DNA of 64,000 nt from Ochotona curzoniae. Taxonomy: Eukaryota > Chordata > Mammalia > Lagomorpha > Ochotonidae. Positions within the stretch are counted from its first letter, which is position 1. Each line of letters opens with the position of its first letter. The notes under the pieces were generated by a model. It saw only the letters and a list, made by a program, of their open reading frames with translations, was not told the origin of the DNA and did not search any database. The stretch is taken from NCBI RefSeq assembly GCF_017591425.1, contig NW_024466416.1:248001-312000 (forward strand). The letters run 5' to 3'. Both the position numbers and the translations under genes were made by a program. Shown here piece by piece: positions 22,011 through 33,330 of the stretch.

Positions 22011-23846
22011 GTCAGAGGGCCAGTGGATGGAAAAATCCTTAGTTCATGGAAGGAGCCATCTTCTGTGCCATCTCAAGTCCTGTGTGACACTAGACAGGGC
22101 ATTCAACACAGATCAAATCTCAGCTTTCATGAGGATTAAATGGAAAGACCAAACTTTGTACTTTTTGCAATAACTAAATGGTTAGCTTACAATCACTTTA
22201 TAGGTGTATCTTCTTTTACCCAGGTTTTCTTAAAAAGGTAAGTAAATCTGTTATGAAGGAAATCCTGATGAAGGTGATGATAATTCCTTAACTGTAAAAA
22301 TTTTTAAAAGTCCAGGCTTTCTTAAAAAAGCAAGGTTTTATAAGTACTCTCCTTTATACCTGGTATAAACAGAATTATTTGAATCAGTTTTTGATTACTG
22401 GTACAAACAAAGGATAAGCCATAAGACATGGAACTCTAAATAACGGCCAGTTCAGAAAGTCTTCACTTTGCTTTTAAAATGATTCATCTAATTTTAAAAA
22501 TAGATGCATCTAATTTACTTCATTGTGGTGGATTTTAAATCAGTTCCCTTTACTAGATGGAGCTCATAGCAAAATCGTGAAGTTAGTCTTCAATTTTAAA
22601 ACCACTGATGTTAAATCATAAGATAAGGAACTGGTGGAGATCATGTGAGTTGCCTAGAGACATCTGCTCCTTGCAATTCCTTTTCTGCCCCATAAGGAAA
22701 GCTGAAAACTTTTCTTCAGTTTAGGCAGCTGCAGGTAGAAGCAAACTGAGTTACAGAAGCCTAAGTCACCAATTCTGAAGGGAGGAGGATCCAGAGTTTC
22801 CCAGGCTGGGAGTCCCTACCCTCTACATTCTTGCCTGATGACTCCAGGTAGCCCAGACAGAAGCACAGAAGAAAGGGCAGGAGGGCAGGCGGGCAGGGGA
22901 GGTTCTTCAACAGCCATCCACAGGCTCCCTACGCTTTCCTGTTTCACCCTTTCAAGCTGCCCAGAAGCTCCTCTCCTTCTGGAAGCCTTCCTCCACCAAC
23001 TGTAAAGCCCAATTGTAAAGAGATCTCTTCCATTCTTTGTATCCTTCCAGCCCTTAAACATCATACACTGTACTATAATTACATATCCTTGCTTCTCCAT
23101 TACTTACCAAGGATACTCATGTACTTTATCCATGTGTTTTAATAAAATGCCTGTCCTGAAGCAGACCCTTCTGTTTTCTATTTCTTCAGCAACCCACACA
23201 AGTCACCATCTTCCTTGACACTCCCAGCCCACCTCCACCACCACCAGGTAACTGAGTTCTACAAAGGATATTTTCTATACATAGTTAGCGTGTTGACAGA
23301 GGTTGGCCCCCAAAAATGGAGTCAGCTGTTTCAGCCACAAATCCCTGCAGCCTTCGTGGCAGTTTTACCACTAAAGGATTCTGTTGATCTCTTTGATCCT
23401 TATTGCATCTGCTCATGCTCACTAAGGGACTGGGACCACTTAGCTGCTATTTTCAGAACACAGACTCGGCCTGGGACAACCCTACATCACTCAGATATGT
23501 ACCCGCCTGAAAGGAGGTAGAACAGACAGGCCACAAACCAAAGGCATCACTGACCCTGCCCACTCAGGTGCTTCTTCAGTCTGCAGACCTAGATTATACA
23601 CACAGAGAAGAGACCAGCTAGGGCCTTCTCCACTGTGGGAGATTCCAGGCCATTTTGTGGAAGGACAGGGGATTTTAGAACAGTGGCTCCTGCCACTTCA
23701 AGCAAGTGTTGGTTGCTCTCATGTGCTTATTACTGAGTTATATATTCGATTTTGAGGAGAATATATAGTAACAGTACAGAATAACAGTAAAAGGGATATT
23801 AAGATAAAAGTTATTGGCACTTGAAAACTGATTTGCTATTCTCTTT
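22011..23846. other. Intronic stretch, no gene seen
   Basis: The sequence is CSINE-free and moderately A+T-rich up to 22620, then more mixed. The region 22840-23160 is pyrimidine-rich. No open frame shows a family resemblance, and no repeat is confidently recognised. Confidence 0.4.
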
Positions 23847-23863
23847 AAAGGTTAAGGGAACTA

Positions 23864-24199
23864 GGGCCTGGCAGCGTGGCCTAGCGGCTAAAAGTCCTCA
23901 CCTTGAACACACCAGGATCCCATATGGGCGCCAGTTCTAATACCGGCAGCTCCACTTCCCATCCAGCTCTCTGCTTGTGGCCTGGGAAAGCAGTCGAGGA
24001 CGGCCCAAAGCTTTGGGACCCTGCACCCACGTCGGAGACCCGGAAGAAGTTCCTAGATCCTGGCTTCGGATCAGCATAGCATCGGCCATTGCGCTCACTT
24101 GGGGAGTGAATCATCGGGCAGAAGATCTTCCTCTCTGTCTCTCCTCCTCTCTGTTATATCTGACTTTCCAATAAATAAATAAGTCTTTAAAAAAAAAAA
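23864..24199 (+). mobile_element. CSINE, young full-length copy with 17-bp TSD
   Basis: GGGCCTGGCAGCGTGGCC head to AATAAATAAGTC tail. AAAGGTTAAGGGAACTA is repeated exactly at 23847-23863 and 24200-24216, so both borders are precise. Confidence 0.97.
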
Positions 24200-24216
24200 A
24201 AAGGTTAAGGGAACTA

Positions 24217-25164
24217 CTAAACAATTTGACTCAGGGCTTCTTGTCTGGCAATGGTCACATGGGTGTACACGGGTATGTGTGTGCGTTTGTGACAGTAGTA
24301 ATTGGAGGGAGGGGAAGATAAGTGAACCAGCCAGGCCCTGGTTCTATGTAGGCACAAAAATCACACTAGAATAAAGTTTTTGTGAGGTCAAGAAAGGACT
24401 ACCTCAAGCAGGGCAGCAACAGTATTTCAAGTTGGAAAATGCCCACCTGTAATGTGTAATCTTTAGGAAATGAACCTGGGAGAGCATCTTGGATCTTTAT
24501 CTCCTTTCAGGTGAGGCACATAGTATATACGCAAGAAAATTTGTTGAATGATGAAAGACTAACCTTGATAATCTGACTCCTTTAAAATTCTAGCACTCCA
24601 AACAACTTGTTCTTCAGCCCAGTTTTCTGAAGCTACCTTCAAATGCTAACTTCTCTGGTAAACGTCCTTAAGTATTTTAAACCTTCTCAGTGATCTTATT
24701 ATTATTAATTTAATTCTTACTGCAATTTGAGGTCAGCTGATACTACTTGGCATTTTATTATTCCCACTTGCTTTCACACATGTTTGATCCTAAGTCACTC
24801 CCGGTAGATGGCTGAGTTAAGAGTAGGCACTTGACAGCCTACAGTAAGCTGTGACTGACAGGCAAAGAGCACAGTGAGGATGCTGACTTCTGTAAGCACA
24901 GTATGTTTGTAAAGTTCTTTTGGAGATGGAATGGTGTGATTGTAAGTGTAAACTGAGTCCTTCTCCTGCCTTAAGAGACTGGCCTTGCCATCTATTAGTC
25001 ATATGGCCCTAGGCAAATTATTTAACTTTTTGACTGGGCATTGGCATCCATAACAATGGGAGTAGTCATGGTACCTATTTCATGGAATTGCTAGGTGGAA
25101 TTATTTAAAACAAAGCAAAACAAAAAGTTCAGAACAGCAAGAACTCAGTAAGTATTAGCCATTC
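24217..25164. other. Intronic stretch with a MIR
   Basis: No gene is visible. Positions 24935-25120 (ATTAGTCATATGGCCCTAGG, then CAAATTATTTAACTTTTTGAC, then GTACCTATTTCATGG) are a + strand MIR. Confidence 0.6.
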
Positions 25165-25425
25165 TTTTTCTTTTCTCTCTGAAAGGCAGAGAAACACAGA
25201 GATTTAAATCTGCTGGTTCACTCTCGATTCCCCAATAACCAAATGCAGCATCAAGGAACCCAATCTGGGTCTCCCACACAAGTAGCAGAAACTCCAAGCA
25301 TGTAATCAATCATTTGCTGCATTCTACAGTGTGCATTAGCAGGAAGCTGGATCTGAAGTAGAGTTGGAATGCAAGCCCAAACTAATATGAAATACACATA
25401 TCTTAAGTGTCAAATGCCCACTTCC
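25165..25425 (-). mobile_element. CSINE, old copy (first of a reverse triplet)
   Basis: GAAAGGCAGAGAAACACAGAG and AAATCTGCTGGTTCACTCTC mark the reverse tail half; GGAAGCTGGATCTGAAG marks the head half. The extreme head is degraded. Confidence 0.75.
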
Positions 25426-25433
25426 ATTTCTTT

Positions 25434-25735
25434 ATTAAAGATTCATTTATTTTTATTAGAAAGGCAGGTGAGATTTACAGAGAGAAGGAGAGACAGGGAG
25501 AAAAATCTTCCACCTGCTGGTTCACTCTCCAAATGGCTAAAACGGCTGGAGCTGATCTGATCTGAAGCCAGGAGTTTCTTCACTTTGGGCCATCCTCTAA
25601 TGCTTTCCTAGACCACAAGCATAGAGCTGGACGGGAAGTGGAGCAGCCAGGACACAAATCGGCGCCCATATGGGATCCTGGCATGCTTGTAGGGTAAGGA
25701 TTCAGTCAATCGAGCCATTGTGCTGGGTCCCACCT
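25434..25735 (-). mobile_element. CSINE (second of a reverse triplet)
   Basis: ATTAAAGATTCATTTATTTTTATTAG to GAGCCATTGTGCTGGGTCCC (landmarks). It is better preserved than its neighbours. Confidence 0.9.
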
Positions 25736-25737
25736 CC

Positions 25738-25809
25738 ATTTTTAAAAAATTTATTTATATAAAAAGCAGAGTTATGGAGAGGTGGGTGAGTAGCAACAGA
25801 GAGAGAGAG

Positions 25810-25858
<49 letters not shown>

Positions 25859-26093
25859 TCTTAAATCTGCTGCTGCACTCTCCCAATGGCTGCCAACAGC
25901 TGAAGTTGGGCCAGTTCGAAGCAGGAGCTTCTTTGAGTTTCTCATGTGAGTATAGGGTCCCTAGAACTTGGGAAATACTCTGCTTCTTCCCCAGGCACAT
26001 AAGCAGGGAGCTGGGTAGGAAGTGGAGCAGTTAGGACTTGAGCCAGCACCCATATGGGATGCTAGTACCAGAGGTTATGCCACAATGCTGGTC
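25738..26093 (-). mobile_element. CSINE with internal (GT)n expansion (third of a reverse triplet)
   Basis: AAAAAATTTATTTATATAAAAAG on the left and ATGCCACAATGCTGG on the right. A GA/GT microsatellite has grown within the pyrimidine-rich tail region of the element. Confidence 0.88.
25813..25847. repeat. (GT)n microsatellite
   Basis: Roughly 17 uninterrupted GT units with GA runs on both sides, inside the CSINE at 25738-26093. Confidence 0.97.
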
Positions 26094-26104
26094 TACACTA
26101 CCAC

Positions 26105-26890
26105 CAGTTTTTATTCCATTTAATCCTTACAATCACTACCCATGAGCTGGTATTTTAGTAATGTAGTCATTTTACACAGTACCTTGCTTGACTCATGTAT
26201 TCAGTAAGTGAGATGGAGTTGGTATTTGAACTCAAGCTATTTAACTTCTGAATCCTTCCTCTACTACTGTTTTTGCTCTCTGGCTAAATACTCTCACCAT
26301 CATTCTACTTCACATAGATCCATTTATTCAATTATGAGATCTCCAAATTACAGGAAGACAGACACTGACTGCTCATTTTTCCTTATTTAAATTCAGATTC
26401 CGCTAACATTTACCATGTGTCTGCTGTGTGACGGGTGCCATACGGGGGAGTGGGTAGTGGTCTCATTTCATCCTCAGAATAACTCTGGAAATATCTATTT
26501 TACAGATGGGGAAGATGAAGTTCAGAGAAGATAAACATCTTGGCAGGGACACCAGAGTTAGGACTTGAATTCAGATTCTCCTACGTCTGCTCCAGTAACA
26601 GTCATCACTACGCCAGTCTAGCACCTGGTGTTTCTTGGCACAAGTGCATGGCACACTGTGGTCTGCGGTTTACACATGTGCTGGCCAGCAGCTGAAATTC
26701 GATGCTGAATGTACAGTGGCTCTGTGACCTCACATAAGACATTTCACCTCTCAACCTCAGTGTCTCCTCATCTGCAGCAGAAGCTAACAATGTCACTGGT
26801 CTGTTATGAGTTGAAATGGCAGAATCCATTACAGTGTTTTGGTACAGGGCATACAATAAATGTTCAGAATGTTAGCCAATTATCACCACC
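26105..26890. repeat. Cluster of three MIR remnants
   Basis: Positions 26105-26250 (ATTTAATCCTTACAATCACTACC) and 26435-26620 (CTATTTTACAGATGGGGAAGATG) are reverse MIRs. Positions 26700-26885 (GTGACCTCACATAAGAC, CAACCTCAGTGTCTCCTC, CATACAATAAATGTTCAG) are a forward MIR. All are old and incomplete. Confidence 0.65.
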
Positions 26891-27095
26891 ATAGTGGTAG
26901 GGGAGTTAAGTTTCTCCCTGAGATCAGTCTAGTATTTTCCCAGCCCGTTCAACTCAAATGAATGATAGAGAAAGTAAAGTATAAACAATTAAGTCACTTA
27001 CTCAAGCTCAGAGTCAATCTAACTTCAAACACACAACCTTTACCATATTCTGCTATGTGCTGCCTCTCTGAACTTTTGAAAAACAGCTAGGATTT

Positions 27096-27429
27096 GGGCC
27101 CGGCGCGGTGGCGCAAGTGGTTAAAGGTCCTCACCTTGCACGCCCGGGATCCCATATGGGCACCGGTTCTAATCCCGGCAGCCCCGCTTCCCTTCCAGCT
27201 CCCTGCCTGTGGCCTGGGAAAGCAGTCGAGGACGGCCCAAAGCTTTGGGACCCTGCACCCGCGTGGGAGACCCGGAAGAGGCTCCTGGCTTCGGATCGGC
27301 ATAGTATCGGCCCGTTGCGCTCACTTGGGGAGTGAATCATCGGACGGAAGATCTTCCTCTCTGTCTCTCCTCTCTGTATATCCGCCTTTCCAATGAAAAA
27401 ATAATAAAAATAAATCTTAAAAAAAAAAA
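27096..27429 (+). mobile_element. CSINE, youngest type, with exact 18-bp TSD
   Basis: GGGCCCGGCGCGGTGGCGC head, CAGTCGAGGACGGCCCAAAGC body and AATAAAAATAAATC tail. GAAAAACAGCTAGGATTT occurs exactly at 27078-27095 and 27430-27447, proving a complete insertion. It is among the least diverged copies in the window. Confidence 0.98.
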
Positions 27430-27447
27430 GAAAAACAGCTAGGATTT

Positions 27448-30400
27448 CAGGGCATACCACCTCTCATCCAGTTCTGAAGGAAGGCCTTATGGTCCTACAA
27501 CTATCCTAATTGCCCTTTTTGAGCTTTAGGCACTTACCCTACCCCTCCAGCAAAAGTGGTGCTGGACAAGCTATTCCAAAGTGGAAACTTCAACTCCATC
27601 CCAGGCGGAAACCCCAAATCTCTGCTGTTCCAGCAGATTTCCAGGACGCACTGGCTCCCAAAAACCACAATTACAGGCAAGCTCAAGGCAGAGGAGTAAT
27701 TAGACCCATACCATCAGCTCAGCAGTCTCTTGGCCTCTCCCTCCAGGGCTGACTCCCACCCCCCTTCTCTCCCATCCCCTTTATCCAAACCCCATCTCAA
27801 CCACTGCAGAGCAGAGGGGGACAAAATGGGAATTTCCATCCTTTCTCACTTCCAGTCCCCGCTCCATTTCCAGGAAACTGAAGAAGGGTGGGGTGAGGGA
27901 GGAAAGGAACCACCTCACAGATACATCTATGCCTGAACTGACTGAAAACAGCTTTCAGAGAAAGCGGAGCATTCCTAAGGCCATCCCCTCATTCCATCCC
28001 TTATGTCCCACCCAGATGACATCAGGAAGGAGCTCCCTGAGCAGACCCTCAAATGTGAAAATAAAAAAGATCCTGCAAAATAGGAAACAGAAACCTCAAT
28101 CTCTCCAGGAAGGAAACCATCTCGGCTGGAGACAGCATATAGGAAAGATGACATCTAGGAGGCAGGATTTTCTTATCTGCAACATCATGGGGGCCCTGTA
28201 GGAAATGTGTCCTCCCAAGCTGCTCCTAATTCTAGTTCACAGGAAGAAATCCCAGGCTGGGCCATCTTTTCTAAGCACAATGCTGGATGGCTGTCCTAGA
28301 CACACCATCATAAGACAAAATCTGGTCCCCCAGGGTCTCCAAGTAGTCTCCTCCCCATCTCACTCTATAGTACTGACGACCTTCAGTGGGCCAGGTTGTC
28401 CTGGGATTACCTGGACTCAAAGGAGGTAAAGCAAACATCGAATAACACAAAGTCAGGATGCAGTGTCTTCCCAAAGAAGGACTGGATTTCAACAGCCTAC
28501 AGGGCTTTTGAACAGAGATGGGTTGGGGCCCAGAACTGAAAGACTGTTAGGACAGTTTCTTAAAGCTACTCCAGAGCCCATAAAAGTGCACTGAACAGAA
28601 AAACTGAGGAAAGCAGTCTGGTACTGACCCAATTTCATCAAATGTGATCAAAAGCACATTAATCCCACAAGGTGGGACTTAGCCTCCCCTGACCTCCTCC
28701 TGCGGGTTAATGGAATCTTAAGTCTATAAATTTATTCTTTACTACTGGTTTGTTTCAAGAGCAAAATCACAGTGAAAAACAGGTAATGCACACCCATTTA
28801 AACTTCTTTCAGTTATATAAACAGTGTGGCCAAAAATACAAACATTTTCCTGAAATTCATTCTAAAAAGAGCTGTATGGCATCTCGGAGGACACTCATTA
28901 GATAACCTTGAGTATCTCTGGCTTCCCTAATTAGGTTGTGAACTCCCTTGAAGAAAGGATGCCCTCCACATCTGAAATATCTTTGCGTCTGCTCTGCTGG
29001 CCAGCTGGTAGATGAATATCCTTTTCATAAACGCACATGAATATGCACACACAGCATCTACTGTAAAATACCAGGTTCCATGCACAGAGAATTGTTTCAA
29101 TTTACTCATTCGGGAAAACAGATGACAAACAACAACTGCACAAGTCAGAAATCTAACAGACCCAGACAGCAAAGAGAAGTCCTAGCTTCAAAATGGACTC
29201 GTGCAATCCCGTGGGCTCAGAACCAGAGGTCAGTTTAATTAGATGGCTACTGAGATTCCTTCCAACGTTATGGCTGAAGACAGGGCAGGATTGCGGAAGA
29301 AGGGAAGGGGGAGACTAGGATGTACTCTAGGGAAAGCACTGGAATCAGAAAGGAGAAATAGGTAGCATCTAGGTTTCCCACCTCACTCCAGGATTGAGGT
29401 GAGGGAATAAAAGGTTCTGAGCAAAGAAATTTCTTCTTTGATCTGTCTGCCCTTGAGTGCAGCGATTGCTCCAGGCTGGGACTTAGCACTGGTTTTTGGT
29501 AGCAGCAGGCAGAAGCCAAGAGGCTCTGGGTTTCTGGGACACATGTACAGGGCTCAAGCCAGAGGAGCAGCGAGAACACAGGAGCAACTGATCCCAGTTT
29601 CACTACCTGGAGCACCTCCCTCCCTGGCTTACACTGCACTTTTCATGATCTGAATGATATGTGATGCCATGCCCACAGTAACTAAGGGTAAATGTGCCAA
29701 TGGCCTGAGCCAGAGAATGAAGGGCCCGAATGAAGCAATCCAAGCCTGCAGCACAAGCCGTAAGCCACAGGCCTAGTGAGGACAGAGTTCCAGCAGGACC
29801 ACGCTAACTTGTGTCAGAATCTCTCCTCAAAGGAATTTTGCAGGCTTGGACAACAGAGATGCACAAACAGGACCTGCCATGAGCTAGGTGTTATTGTGCT
29901 TTCCGTGCACAGGACAGCAAGCAGGAGGAGCAAAAACACAGGGGAGGAGGAAGAGTCTGAGATAAAAACAAACATAGGATGAAATGCAATGTGAAGGGGA
30001 GCAAAGAAATTACAAAAGCAAGTGAAGAACAGCAGCAAAAGAAACGAGAATAAAAATATTTGGGGATAGAGGGAGTTATGGAAAAAGGGAAAAGATGAGG
30101 AGGAAAAGAGAATAAGCACTGGAAAGGGAAAAGTACGGAGTTGCAGAACTATTTAAACATCAAACCATCTCAGGAAGGGTGGTACAGATCTAAGCCAGCC
30201 ACTGCCCCATACTCTGGCAGTATACTGGCAGCAGGGGTGTGAAATGGAACTTCTTATTACGATTCTTGAGCTGAGATTTATCAAAGGCTGTGAAATCATT
30301 AATTAGCACAGTGTCTGACACAAAACAGGATTGGAGGTGGGTTGGTAGAGAAAGGAAATTAGGTAGGGAGAGGAGAGTAAGTGGTGTCTGCTAGCTGCGG

Positions 30401-30837
30401 GATTGGGAATTAAGGAGTTTCTATCTGACCATGCAGCGTTCAGCACTCTCCCCTGACTCAACTGCTACCCAGGGTATGCTCTCTTAACTGTTTAAAGCAG
30501 CAAGCCCACATTCCTTATGTTTCCTGTTTTTCTTCTTAGCCATTATTAATAGTCCATACTCTTGCTTGGTTAGAATATAAGCTCAAGAAAAGCTAAACTC
30601 TATTTTGTTCACTGCTAATACCTGGAATACACCAGATGCTCAAAAATACTGAACAAAAGAATAAACCTAAAACCCTTTAAAATTCTCAGCTGCCTGTGAG
30701 AATATAGGGAGAGCATTTCATGTGAATCAAACTGGAAAACAGTGCAAATTTACTTCTCACAGAATCATATATGTAAAAAGTTAGTGATTCCCAATGTCCT
30801 CATTTCCCAGAAAAGCAAATTGAGGATTAAAGCCTTT
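27448..30837. other. 3.4-kb interval without CSINE or LINE insertions
   Basis: No CSINE is seen, and the only old repeat suggested is an L2-like 3' end around 30530-30660. Open frames up to 123 residues exist on both strands (for example 29268-29639 on the minus strand), but none shows a known fold or splice structure. No CpG-rich block is seen. The interval is a candidate for conserved regulatory DNA, which the sequence alone cannot show. Confidence 0.45.
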
Positions 30838-31610
30838 CTTATGGGCTGCATGTTTATGTTCCAGTTCCCTCCCCCACCACTCCTCAAACTCATATGCTGA
30901 AATCTTAAGCCCTACTGTGATGGCATTTGGAGATGGGGTCTTTGGGAGGTGATTAGGATTAGATGAGGTCATCATAAAGGCAGGACCCTTATGGGAGTAG
31001 TGCCCCTCTAAGAAGAAACAGCAGAGGGGCCAGTGTGGTGGCACAGCAAGCTAATCCTCCATTTGCGGTGCTATTATCTCACATGGGCACCAGCTCTAAA
31101 CCTGACTGCTCCACTTCCCATTGAGCTCCCTGAGAAAGCAGTGGAGGATGGCTCATATCCTGGGGACCCTGCACCCACAAAGGAAGACCTAGAGGAAGCT
31201 CCTGGCTTCTGGATTTGTACTGTATGGGCTCAGTTTCAAGCTACTGCAGTTATTTGAGGAGTGAACCAACAGATGGAAGACCTCTCTCCCTCTCCATATC
31301 TTTGTAACTCTGCCTTTCAAGAAAAAAAAAAAAAAAGAATATTTTAAAAGAAGAAGAGACAGCAGAAAGCAGGGCATGCGGTCTCTCTCTGCGCATATAT
31401 CACATACAAACACAGGGGAAACACCTTGTCAGCACACTGACAACAAGCAGTCAACTGCAAGCCAGAAAAAGGCCCTGAATGGAACCAGACCACACTGGAA
31501 CCTTGACCCTAAACCTCCTAAGTTTCTCCAGAACTGCCTGAAATAAATGGGTGATTTGAGCCATTCCATCTATGGTATTCTTCTACAGAGGCCCAAGCTA
31601 ATTAAGAGCT
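30838..31610 (+). mobile_element. MaLR-type LTR split by a CSINE
   Basis: The left part (30838-31025: CTCATATGCTGAAATCTTAAG, GATGGCATTTGGAGATGGGG, TTAGATGAGGTCATCATAAAGG) and the right part (31367-31610: TTTCTCCAGAACTGCCTGAAATAAATG, then GGTATTCTTCTACAG) are the two halves of one LTR. Its polyadenylation region AATAAATG is near 31545. It is antisense to ARHGEF11. Confidence 0.75.
31026..31350 (+). mobile_element. CSINE inserted in the MaLR LTR, with TSD
   Basis: GGGGCCAGTGTGGTGGCAC to CTGCCTTTCAAGAAAAA. AAGAAGAAACAGCAGA before it (ending 31025) and AAGAAGAGACAGCAGA after it (ending 31366) form a TSD with one mismatch. Confidence 0.92.
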
Positions 31611-32077
31611 ACGAAGCAAATTTTTCAAGGTCTTCTAGGGCTCCTATTCCAGATGGTTAGTGAGCTTTCAATTATACCAAGCCCTTGGGACATGCTTGTG
31701 TCTTAGTGTAAGGGTCATTCTGGAAATAAAAATACTAAGAAAGCTGAAAAAATGTGTGTGTCCATCTTACTCACCTATATGTAACTCAATTTGAGAGTTT
31801 TCATTTTATTCTGGAAGCTAATGGCATCAACTTGGAGAAACATACAGGGAGAGCCGCTTTCCTAAGCCCTGCCTCATGCCTTCATAAGGTGGGGAAAGGA
31901 ACAAAAGCAAAGCACAGTTTTCAAATGCTTTTCCTCTTAGCTATCGTGGGCCAAAAGGTTGTACCAAAAAGTAGCAGTTAGTATTATAGATGGTGATGGA
32001 GTCTGCAAGAAATGCAGTCAGATTGCTGAGTATGCTGCCTACACTTAATTCTGCTTAATTCTGAGTGAATTTAGGGT
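31611..32077. other. Intronic stretch, nothing recognised
   Basis: This is single-copy-looking sequence between an LTR and a CSINE pair. The 75-residue frame at 31754-31981 has no recognisable feature. Confidence 0.4.
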
Positions 32078-32366
32078 CAATGTTGTGGTGTTGGTTAAGC
32101 CATTGCCTGTAGTACCAGCATGCGGCTATTGGTTCAAGTCTGGGCTGTTCCACTTCTGTTTTAACTCCCTGCTAACACACGTGGGAAAGCAGCAAAAGCA
32201 GGCTCAAGTCCTTGGGCCACTGCACCCACATGGAGACTGGGACAAAGCTCCAGACTCCTTGCTTTGGTGTACCCCAGTTCCAGCTGTTGTAGCCATTTGG
32301 GGAGTGAACCAGCAGATGAAAGATCTCTCTCCTTCTCTCTCTCTGTAACTGCCTTAAAAAAAAAAA
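32078..32366 (+). mobile_element. CSINE, left arm of a tail-to-tail pair
   Basis: GTTGTGGTGTTGGTTAAGCC to CTCTGTAACTGCCTTAAAAAA. The A tail runs directly into the reverse copy that follows. Confidence 0.88.
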
Positions 32367-32369
32367 AGC

Positions 32370-32592
32370 ATTTATTTTTATTTGAAAAGCTTTGCAATAA
32401 GTGGAATAGGGCCAGGCTGAAATCAGGAGCTTCTTCTGGATCTCCCACATGGGTGTAGGGTCCCAAATACTTGGGCCATCTTCCACTGCTTTCCAGACAG
32501 GGAGCTGGATTGGAAGTGGAGCAGCCAGGACTTGAACCATGCCCATAGGGGATGCTGGAGCCACAATTGGAAGACCACAGTACTGGTCCCAA
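32370..32592 (-). mobile_element. CSINE, right arm of a tail-to-tail pair, internally deleted
   Basis: GCATTTATTTTTATTTGAAAAG, then CAGGAGCTTCTTCTGGATC, then the head near CACAGTACTGGTCCC. The segment between the tail and GGGCCAGGCTGAAATC is missing. It shares its A/T tail junction with the + copy at 32078. Confidence 0.85.
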
Positions 32593-33330
32593 AAGGCTTC
32601 TTAATGAACACAAAACGGGGGAAGGGAGGAGCATAAAATACGTTCAAATTTAATGTTTGCCAAACAGCTCAGTCTATGTACTGGTAACCACTTTTACCTT
32701 TACCAACATTTAACAACTATTACTGGTATACCAAAATGCTTTGGACATGGGAGAAGGGGCGCATATTTTAAGTATAGGCATGATTCTTGTTGTTAGGAAA
32801 CTTAGAATTTTGAGGAGTTTGGAGACAGAAGCAAAACAGACTTAAGTTTGTACCATGTAAAAAAAAAAAAAATTAAACCCAAATCAGTAAGGAGCTAACA
32901 GAGCTGTACACAAAATGTACTGATTAACAAACAAAGTCATCAAAAAACACAGCTCTTCACGGAGAGCTGGCCTAAGGGTGGTGACAGTGACACCATCACC
33001 AGAAAGGAGGAACACACTTCTTTGACTTTTCCTAGCTTTTAAACCCGAGTTTGAATTATGATTCGAACTAAACACAGAATTCCTTGTCAATACATATTTA
33101 TTAACCAGCTAACTCAGTTGATGGAAAACTTCTGCAGTGGGTGAAGCAAATCTACCTGGAGTCATACCAACTTTGTGTCATTTTATTCCATTATAAAAAG
33201 ACACATTGCCCCATCTCTCCCCAGCTGGTTCAAAATGCATTAACTGAATCTCATTCTGATTCTCTTGCTTTCTTTCAACATGAATCTGTTTCCTGAGCAC
33301 TTATTAAATTCAATCCCACCATTTCCTCAA
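32593..33330. other. Intronic stretch, nothing recognised
   Basis: A 13-nt A run at 32860-32873 is the only simple repeat. No gene or confident repeat is visible. Confidence 0.4.

Noticed and set aside
25738..26093. Regularly spaced reverse repeats at 25165, 25434 and 25738 as a CRISPR-like array.
   Set aside because: The three units are about 300-bp CSINEs inserted independently, and the host is a mammal.
27096..27200. A tRNA-like head with RNA polymerase III A and B box character, as a tRNA gene.
   Set aside because: It is the head of a CSINE and recurs at every other copy. No genuine tRNA cloverleaf was seen.
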